Positions 6,570 through 11,623 of a stretch of 11,623 bases of DNA are shown here, one piece after another. The notes under the pieces are model-generated. The model did no database searches. It was not told where the DNA came from and saw only the letters and a program-made list of their open reading frames with translations. The DNA is taken from positions 1-11,623 of the forward strand of contig JARXAU010000143.1 of assembly GCA_029865675.1 (NCBI GenBank), read 5' to 3'. Made by a program: the position numbers and the translations under genes. Numbering within the stretch: the stretch's first letter is position 1; each line of letters begins with the position of its first letter. The stretch comes from Rhodoferax sp. GTDB lineage: Bacteria > Pseudomonadota > Gammaproteobacteria > Burkholderiales > Burkholderiaceae_C.

Positions 6570-7445
6570 TCAGCCGCCGCTGGCACCCAAGCCCAGCGCA
6601 AGGCCTAGGTAAAACGCCAGCTCGCACAACTGCTGCACGGTGCCCAGGCAGTCGCCGGTAAAGCCTTGCAGCCGCCGCACAAACAGCCGCCACAGGTACA
6701 CAAAAGCCAAGGCAGAAGCCGCCAGCGCAGCCCCCCAAACAGTCAGCGCATACGGTGCGACATGGGTACAACTCAGCCCGGCGCAAGCCGCCAAGCCAGG
6801 CGTACGCCACAGCGCTGTCAGCACCACCGTCAGCGCCAGCCCCGCAGCGCACCAGGCCAGCGCCACCGCCAAGCTGGCCCCCGTAATCTGGTCGGCCAAG
6901 GGCTTGGATTTAGAGCCAGCATCGTCCCCGACGTGGGGCAGCAGCCGAATCACCAGCAGCGGCCAAGTGCGAGACACCAGGTGCGCGCCCATCAGCGCCG
7001 CGCACATCCATACCGGGCTGACGGCGCCGATCAGCGCCAGTAAAGCCACCTTGGCCAGCAGCGCCAGCGTTACCGCGATGGCACCAAAGGCACCTACGCG
7101 GGAGTCTTTCATGATGACCAAGGCGCGGGCACGGTCATAGCTGCCGCCCAGGCCATCGGCCACGTCCGCCAGGCCGTCCTCGTGGAAAGCGCCGGTGATC
7201 CACACCCCTGCAGCCGTACCCAAAACGGCCGCCACCAAGGGCGCGTAGGCGGTGGGCAGGCCGTAAAGCAGCGCAGCGGTGAGCGCCGTCACCAGGCCAC
7301 CGACCACCAGCCCCACCGCCGGAAAATAGGCCGCGCTTGCCCGAAACATGGCCGGGCTAAAGCCCACCCAGTCCGCCAGCGCGCCGGTGACCGGAATGCG
7401 GGTGAAAAACTGAATGGCCAGCAAAAAGTGCCGCACGCTGCGCAT
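6570..7445 (-). CDS. cobS: Adenosylcobinamide-GDP ribazoletransferase (cobalamin synthase) CobS
   Basis: This integral inner-membrane enzyme joins adenosylcobinamide-GDP to alpha-ribazole (or its phosphate), completing the nucleotide loop and releasing GMP. The 291-residue protein has several hydrophobic helices and the family motifs: FFTRIPV near the N-terminus (13-19), the acidic GAFHEDGLADVADG (85-98, probable metal and substrate site), MKDSRVGAFG (112-121) and GFTGDCLGTVQQ (261-272). The start is the ATG at 7443-7445, only 5 nt after the cobT stop and with only a weak ribosome site, which suggests translational coupling. The protein is somewhat longer than Salmonella CobS (about 247 residues), mainly in the loops between motifs and helices. 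The neighbours supply its second substrate (CobT) and the following phosphatase (CobC). Confidence 0.95.
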   Translation of the reverse strand: MRSVRHFLLAIQFFTRIPVTGALADWVGFSPAMFRASAAYFPAVGLVVGGLVTALTAALLYGLPTAYAPLVAAVLGTAAGVWITGAFHEDGLADVADGLGGSYDRARALVIMKDSRVGAFGAIAVTLALLAKVALLALIGAVSPVWMCAALMGAHLVSRTWPLLVIRLLPHVGDDAGSKSKPLADQITGASLAVALAWCAAGLALTVVLTALWRTPGLAACAGLSCTHVAPYALTVWGAALAASALAFVYLWRLFVRRLQGFTGDCLGTVQQLCELAFYLGLALGLGASGG

Positions 7446-7450
7446 AGTGC

Positions 7451-8542
7451 TCAGGCGACTGTGGCCGGTGCGTTGCCAGACTTTTCGGACACGCCGGCGG
7501 ATGCAAAACTAGCCATCTCTCGCAAAACAGCACAGGCCGATTGCAGCAGCGGCCAGGCCAGCGCGGCGCCCGAGCCTTCACCCAGGCGCAAACCCAAGTC
7601 CAGCAAGGCTTGCACGCCCAGGTGCTGCAACATGAATTCGTGGCCGCGCTCGCCCGAGCGGTGGGCAAATACGCAGCGCTGCAAGACCAGCGGCTGCAAA
7701 GCATGCGCCACCAGCACTGCCGCACTGGCAATGAAGCCGTCCACCACAATCACACGCCGCTGCGCTGCCGCTTGCAACACCGCGCCGGTCATGGTGGCTA
7801 TCTCCAATCCGCCGAAAGCAGCCAGTGCGTCCAAGGGCTGGGTCGCATCCGCATGCCGCGCCAGCACCTTGCGTAAGACATCGCATTTGCGCGCCACCGC
7901 TGGAGCATCCAGACCAGTGCCTGCGCCGGTACACAATGCTATATCCAGCCCCGCCAGACGCGCCAGCAACAAAGACGCGGCCGAGGTGTTGCCAATGCCC
8001 ATTTCGCCCAAGAGCAAGGCGTTGCCGGGCAAATCGCGCACCAGTTCCACTCCATTGCGTATGGCTTGCTCGCATTGCGCCTGAGACATCGCCACGCCTT
8101 GAGAAGAGTCCGCCGTGCCGTGTTCAGCGCCCGGCACTTTGCGCACCAGCAAACCTGGGCGTTGCGTGCCCGCCGGCAGGCCCGCGAGAAAGTCGCGGTT
8201 CACGCCGCAATCGACCACCGTCAAAGCCAAGCCGTGTTGCCGCGCCAACACGCTGACCGCTGCGCCACCGGCCAAAAAGTTTTCCACCATCTGCCAACTC
8301 ACATCCGCAGGAAAAGCAGATATGCCTTGCGCTGTAAGCCCATGGTCGGCGGCAAACACCACCATTTGCGGATGCATCAGAACTGGTTTGTCTGTGCCCA
8401 AAATTTCGCCGATTTGTACCGCCAAGGCTTCCAGCTGACCGAGTGAGCCTGGAGGTTTGGTTTTGTTGTCCATGGCGGCCTGCAATACGCTGTGCAGTGC
8501 GGGATCGTGCAGATCAGCGAGGGTGGGTAGAGCTGTGTTCAT
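7451..8542 (-). CDS. cobT: Nicotinate-nucleotide--dimethylbenzimidazole phosphoribosyltransferase CobT
   Basis: CobT activates the lower ligand: it transfers ribose phosphate from nicotinate mononucleotide to dimethylbenzimidazole (or a related base) to give alpha-ribazole phosphate. The 363-residue protein shows TKPPGSLG (28-35), FAADHGLTAQGISAFP (63-78), VDCGVN (110-115), GEMGIGNTSAAS (179-190), TGAGTGLD (205-212) and GEGSGAALA (321-329), where Glu322 corresponds to the catalytic base. I chose the ATG at 8540-8542, 32 nt after the cobQ stop. A TTG at 8576-8578 would add twelve non-conserved residues and overlap the cobQ stop. Length is family-typical. The C-terminal tail (about 345-363) is low in conservation features. 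cobS follows after 5 nt. Confidence 0.96.
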   Translation of the reverse strand: MNTALPTLADLHDPALHSVLQAAMDNKTKPPGSLGQLEALAVQIGEILGTDKPVLMHPQMVVFAADHGLTAQGISAFPADVSWQMVENFLAGGAAVSVLARQHGLALTVVDCGVNRDFLAGLPAGTQRPGLLVRKVPGAEHGTADSSQGVAMSQAQCEQAIRNGVELVRDLPGNALLLGEMGIGNTSAASLLLARLAGLDIALCTGAGTGLDAPAVARKCDVLRKVLARHADATQPLDALAAFGGLEIATMTGAVLQAAAQRRVIVVDGFIASAAVLVAHALQPLVLQRCVFAHRSGERGHEFMLQHLGVQALLDLGLRLGEGSGAALAWPLLQSACAVLREMASFASAGVSEKSGNAPATVA

Positions 8543-8574
8543 AGTCTTGTAGTTTTCCAATAGAGAGCAAGAGA

Positions 8575-10071
8575 TCAACGAATCAGGGCATCCAGCACGC
8601 CAGGCTCAAAGTGGGCATGGACATAGTCTGCCAGACCCTCGAACACACTGTCCAAGGTCGGCACCGGTTGCGCGCGGCCTTCGCCAAACAAGGCTTGCAC
8701 AGCAGCAGCGTCTTCAAACAAACCGTGCACATACACACCCAGCACATTGCCCTGCGCGTTGTGCCAGCCCAGTCCATTGGGCAAAGCTACATGCGCCACG
8801 ACACCGGCCTGCGCCATGCCCGCGTGCTGCTGCGTCTGGCCGTGGTGTATTTCATAACCACTCACCGCCACGCCTGCCAGCGGCGCAAACGGCGATGCCG
8901 TGCAAGAGGCCAGCGCGTCTGAAAAACTGGCCTGCGTATGGCGCACGGTTTTGTCGGTCTCAAACACCGTGACCAGCGGCAGCAGTCCCAGGCCAGGCGC
9001 ATTGCCGTCTACGCCATGCGGGTCTATCAACGCCTCGCCCAGCATTTGCAAGCCGCCGCAAATACCCAATACCGCTCCGCTCTGTTGTGCGTGCTGCGCA
9101 ATCGCGGCATCCAGGCCTTGGGCGCGCAACCAGGCCAAGTCGCCGCTGGTGTGTTTGGAGCCGGGCAGGATGATCCAATCACCGAGCTTTAAGCCGGCCA
9201 GATCTACCGGGCTGCGCACCCATTGCAAACGCAAACCCGGAATATTTTTTAAGGGTTGAAATTCGTCAAGGTTGCTGATACGCGGATAGGCGATGACAGC
9301 CATCGTCGTTCGCACCGCACCGCTGGCGATGCTGCGCTCGTCAAACACGCCGTCCTCTTCGGGCAAGCCGTGCTGCCACCACATCGGTAAAGTCGCCACC
9401 GTGGGCACACCAGTCAAGTCTTGCAATATCTGCGGTGCTGGCGCTAGCAATAAAGCATCACCACGAAACTTGTTCAATACAAAGCCACGCAGCAGTGCGC
9501 GCTCATGGGTCGGCAACAAAGCCCATGTACCGTACAGATGCGCAAATGCACCGCCTTTGTCGATGTCGGTCACCAGCAGGCAGGCCGCATTCGCATGCAA
9601 AGCGACGCGCATATTGACGATGTCACTGCTGGATAAATTGATTTCAGCAGGCGAACCTGCGCCCTCGATGACCACTACATCGTGGACGGCTATCAATTCG
9701 TCGAGCGCAGCTGCAATGCGCGGCCACACATGAAGGCTGCGCTCGCGCCAAGGCATGCGCGTCAAAACATCGTCCACATGGCCGAGCATGACCACCTGGC
9801 TGTGCGTATCGCGCTCTGGCTTTAAGAGCAGCGGGTTCATGCGCACATCAGGCACGGCGCGTGCTGCCAGCGCCTGAAAGTATTGCGCGCTGCCAATCTC
9901 GCCCTGACCGTTGCTTGACGCCACCACCCGCGCATTGTTGCTCATGTTCTGCGCTTTGAAGGGTGCGACCTTCAAGCCCTGGCGTGCGTAGTAGCGGCAC
10001 AAGGCGGTGGTCAGCCAGCTTTTACCTGCGCCGCTGGTAGTGCCCAGCACCATGACACAGCGGGCGCTCAT
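8575..10071 (-). CDS. cobQ: Cobyric acid synthase CobQ (CbiP)
   Basis: CobQ uses ATP and glutamine to amidate four carboxylates of adenosylcobyrinic acid a,c-diamide, giving adenosylcobyric acid. The 498-residue protein has the two expected halves. The N-terminal dethiobiotin-synthetase-like domain has a P-loop-like GTTSGAGKS (10-18), KAQNMSNNA (39-47), EGAGSPAEINL (136-146) and TDIDKGGAFAHLYG (168-181). The C-terminal class I glutamine amidotransferase domain has ILPGSKHT (301-308), nucleophile Cys338 in GICGGLQMLG, YEIHHG (406-411) and His449 in VHGLFED. The ATG at 10069-10071 overlaps the cobD stop as ATGA, and the protein begins MSARCVMVLG as expected. The frame is open for a further 93 codons within cobD, but that extension is only a shadow. 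cobT follows after 32 nt. Confidence 0.96.
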   Translation of the reverse strand: MSARCVMVLGTTSGAGKSWLTTALCRYYARQGLKVAPFKAQNMSNNARVVASSNGQGEIGSAQYFQALAARAVPDVRMNPLLLKPERDTHSQVVMLGHVDDVLTRMPWRERSLHVWPRIAAALDELIAVHDVVVIEGAGSPAEINLSSSDIVNMRVALHANAACLLVTDIDKGGAFAHLYGTWALLPTHERALLRGFVLNKFRGDALLLAPAPQILQDLTGVPTVATLPMWWQHGLPEEDGVFDERSIASGAVRTTMAVIAYPRISNLDEFQPLKNIPGLRLQWVRSPVDLAGLKLGDWIILPGSKHTSGDLAWLRAQGLDAAIAQHAQQSGAVLGICGGLQMLGEALIDPHGVDGNAPGLGLLPLVTVFETDKTVRHTQASFSDALASCTASPFAPLAGVAVSGYEIHHGQTQQHAGMAQAGVVAHVALPNGLGWHNAQGNVLGVYVHGLFEDAAAVQALFGEGRAQPVPTLDSVFEGLADYVHAHFEPGVLDALIR

Positions 10072-11108
10072 ACGCTGTCCGCTTGCGCGTTTCGCTGCAA
10101 GTGCGCGAACAACGCATCCTGCGCAGCAGGTGGCAACACCGCCAGCCGGAAATAGCCCGGCAAGCCCAGCGACGCGGTGTCCCGCAATTTGATGCCAGCT
10201 GCGCGCAGCGCCGGCAGATCTATATCTGTAGGCGCACGGGCACAGAAAAAATTGGCCATACTGGGCAAACAGTCCCAGCCTAAATCTTTCAGGGCCGCCA
10301 ACTGGCGTTGCTTCCAGGCTTGCAACTGGCTGCGACTTTGCGCCAGCCATGCCTGGGTATCGGCTTGCACCCAGTTATGCAACATGGCCACGCCATGCAC
10401 GCCCACCGACCAAGAGGGTGCCAGCGCTTGCAGCGACTGCACCGCCGCATCTGCGTGCAGCGGTGCAATCGCATACGCAGCGCGCACGCCGGTCAGACCG
10501 AGCGCCTTATTGGGTGTCCATAAACACCAGACCTTGTCACGCTGCACATCGGTCAGGGAGGACTGACCTTGTAGTTGTAATGGCGTGTACGCGCAATCGA
10601 GCACCAGTTGCGCAGCAGGCGGCTGCTGCGTACTGTGCGACTGGTCCAACCAGGCTGGCCAGACGCCATGCGCCTGGCCCAGTGGACTCGACGGTTCACA
10701 CGCCCACAGCAGTTGCGCCGCCTGCGGGTCCTGCACCTGCCGCAGTCCCCAGGCCTGCGCGGCATAGGCATAGTCGCCATACGCGCAAGCAGGCAGCCAG
10801 ACCTGGGCAATTTCGCCCTGTGCGTTTGCCGTTTGCGCCGCCAGCGCGCTGATACGGAAGATGAACTCGCTGGCACTGCCCGCCAGCACAATGCGCCTGA
10901 AATCAACCGCATGAAAGTCTGCCAGCGCCTGGCGCAAGTCGCGGTAGTCCGGGTCTGGGTAGTGCGTTGTGTCGGCCTGTTGCACATCGTGCAAGCTTTG
11001 CGGGCAGGGGCCGCAAGCGTTGCTGTTGGTGGAGAAATCAAAGCGTGCAACACCTAAGGTATCGGCACCACCGTGCACGCGCATGACCTTTTCGCCTTGC
11101 ATGGTCAT
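10068..11108 (-). CDS. cobD: Threonine-phosphate decarboxylase, PLP-dependent (CobD; called CobC in the Pseudomonas naming)
   Basis: The enzyme decarboxylates L-threonine O-3-phosphate to (R)-1-amino-2-propanol phosphate, the linker that CbiB attaches to cobyric acid. The 346-residue protein is a fold-type I PLP protein of the class I/II aminotransferase superfamily. Motifs are HGG (12-14) and FDFSTNSNACGP (23-34) near the N-terminus, HYPDPDYRDLRQAL (49-62), Asp171 in LVLDCAY, the PLP lysine Lys201 in TPNKALGLTGVRAAY with Arg209, and the carboxylate-binding-type Arg321 in GYFRLAV. The segment matching NNPTG in Salmonella CobD reads SSPLG (140-144), so the usual PLP-contacting Asn is replaced. 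The ATG at 11106-11108 has AAGGA at 11115-11119, six bases upstream, and overlaps the cbiB stop as ATGA. cobQ overlaps its 3' end in the same way. The role is well supported by context, less so by catalytic detail. Confidence 0.88.
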   Translation of the reverse strand: MTMQGEKVMRVHGGADTLGVARFDFSTNSNACGPCPQSLHDVQQADTTHYPDPDYRDLRQALADFHAVDFRRIVLAGSASEFIFRISALAAQTANAQGEIAQVWLPACAYGDYAYAAQAWGLRQVQDPQAAQLLWACEPSSPLGQAHGVWPAWLDQSHSTQQPPAAQLVLDCAYTPLQLQGQSSLTDVQRDKVWCLWTPNKALGLTGVRAAYAIAPLHADAAVQSLQALAPSWSVGVHGVAMLHNWVQADTQAWLAQSRSQLQAWKQRQLAALKDLGWDCLPSMANFFCARAPTDIDLPALRAAGIKLRDTASLGLPGYFRLAVLPPAAQDALFAHLQRNAQADSV

Positions 11109-11623
11109 TGCAATTCCTTCAGCATGCCGACCAAGGTAAACACCACTAGGCCTGCAACGCCGATCCACAGCGCCCGACCCGCCAGACGGATGGCGCGCTC
11201 GATGTCCGCCGCTTGGGGCTCGCGACCCGGCGCATTCAGCACATACACCTGCGGCTTACTCAGACTGCAACCCAGCGCCAGCGCCATCGCAGCCATGGGC
11301 CAGCCGCTGTTGGGTGAAGGTGTACGCGCTGCGTCGCGGTACAACGACTTTAAGGACACACCTGCGGCAGCCAGCACCAGCAGCAAGGCGGTGATACGCG
11401 CCGGTATCCAACTGAGCACATCGTCCGCGCGTGCTGCCCATTTGCCGGCCCATTGCCAGTTGCGTCCCCGGTACATGCCGGGGTAGCCCCACATGGCATC
11501 GGCCGTATTGGCAAAGCGGTACATCAGCGCGCCGGGCAGGCCCAGTACGACGAACCAAAATATCGGCGCTACAACCGAGTCGTTCAGATTTTCCGCTAGC
11601 GACTCGACCACGCTTTCCCGCAC
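11105..11623 (-). CDS. cbiB: Adenosylcobinamide-phosphate synthase CbiB, C-terminal part (5' end beyond the right edge)
   Basis: CbiB is an inner-membrane enzyme that condenses aminopropanol phosphate with adenosylcobyric acid to give adenosylcobinamide phosphate. The 172 residues in the window begin inside the protein. The first codon seen is an internal GTG (Val), not a start. They show the family block ESVVESLAENLNDSVVAPIFW, then LPGALMYRFANTADAMWGY, a DDVLSWIPARITALLL membrane-proximal segment, PSPNSGWPMAAMALAL and a final hydrophobic helix near the C-terminus. These match the C-terminal half of CbiB/CobD in order. The stop at 11105-11107 overlaps the cobD start (ATGA), so the product and the supplier of its substrate are translationally coupled. 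It is the most upstream gene of the cobalamin operon visible here. The promoter, and any riboswitch, would be outside the window. Confidence 0.94.
   Translation of the reverse strand: MRESVVESLAENLNDSVVAPIFWFVVLGLPGALMYRFANTADAMWGYPGMYRGRNWQWAGKWAARADDVLSWIPARITALLLVLAAAGVSLKSLYRDAARTPSPNSGWPMAAMALALGCSLSKPQVYVLNAPGREPQAADIERAIRLAGRALWIGVAGLVVFTLVGMLKELQ
11115..11119 (-). promoter_or_regulatory. Ribosome binding site of cobD, inside the end of cbiB
   Basis: AAGGA on the minus strand lies six bases before the ATG at 11106-11108. It decides between this ATG and a second in-frame ATG two codons later (11100-11102). The site lies within the cbiB coding sequence, consistent with coupled translation through the ATGA overlap. 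Confidence 0.65.

Noticed and set aside
7182..8084. Plus-strand open frame of 300 codons opposite cobS and cobT
   Set aside because: Its composition is low-complexity (Ala/Arg/Ser/Pro/Lys), it spans the junction of two well-supported genes and it has no motif. It is an antisense shadow.
10072..10350. 93-codon N-terminal extension of cobQ inside cobD
   Set aside because: It overlaps a conserved part of cobD in another frame, and the ATGA-overlap ATG at 10071 gives the standard CobQ N-terminus.

Overview
The window fits a Gram-negative betaproteobacterium, most likely of the Burkholderiales (Comamonadaceae-like). The evidence is the high GC content, a glutamate-cysteine ligase of the 'ferrooxidans' type rather than the E. 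coli type, and the appearance of the Kup and CobC/CobS/CobT/CobQ proteins. This assignment comes from family recognition, not from a database search. Every gene I can support is on the minus strand, so transcription runs from the right edge to the left edge. The long plus-strand reading frames are shadows of these genes.

Right part (about 11623 to 5981): a tightly packed operon for the late, nucleotide-loop half of cobalamin (vitamin B12) synthesis. In transcription order it is cbiB (5' end outside the window), cobD (threonine-phosphate decarboxylase), cobQ (cobyric acid synthase), cobT, cobS and cobC (histidine-phosphatase type). The first two junctions are 4-nt ATGA overlaps and the others are gaps of 32, 5 and 13 nt. 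CobQ amidates the corrin ring. CobD makes aminopropanol phosphate and CbiB attaches it. CobT makes alpha-ribazole phosphate, CobS joins the lower ligand to the activated corrinoid, and CobC removes the remaining phosphate. The GTP-dependent kinase/guanylyltransferase (CobU/CobP) needed between CbiB and CobS is not in the window. No cobalamin riboswitch is visible in the gaps, and one would be expected upstream of cbiB, outside the window.

Middle (5980 to 4945): a 175-nt gap with a possible weak promoter, then nnrD, a stand-alone NAD(P)H-hydrate dehydratase for metabolite repair.

Left part (4944 to 1): gshA, kup, benE and gshB (5' end only). The two glutathione-synthesis genes bracket a potassium uptake transporter and a BenE-family transporter. 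A small hairpin with a U-run lies between gshA and kup. kup appears to start at a TTG codon with a good Shine-Dalgarno sequence, giving the family-typical 622 residues.

I found no mobile element, CRISPR array, tRNA or rRNA, and nothing that clearly amounts to an undescribed system. The most useful second-look items are the kup start, the split glutathione locus, and an unusual substitution in the PLP-binding region of CobD.
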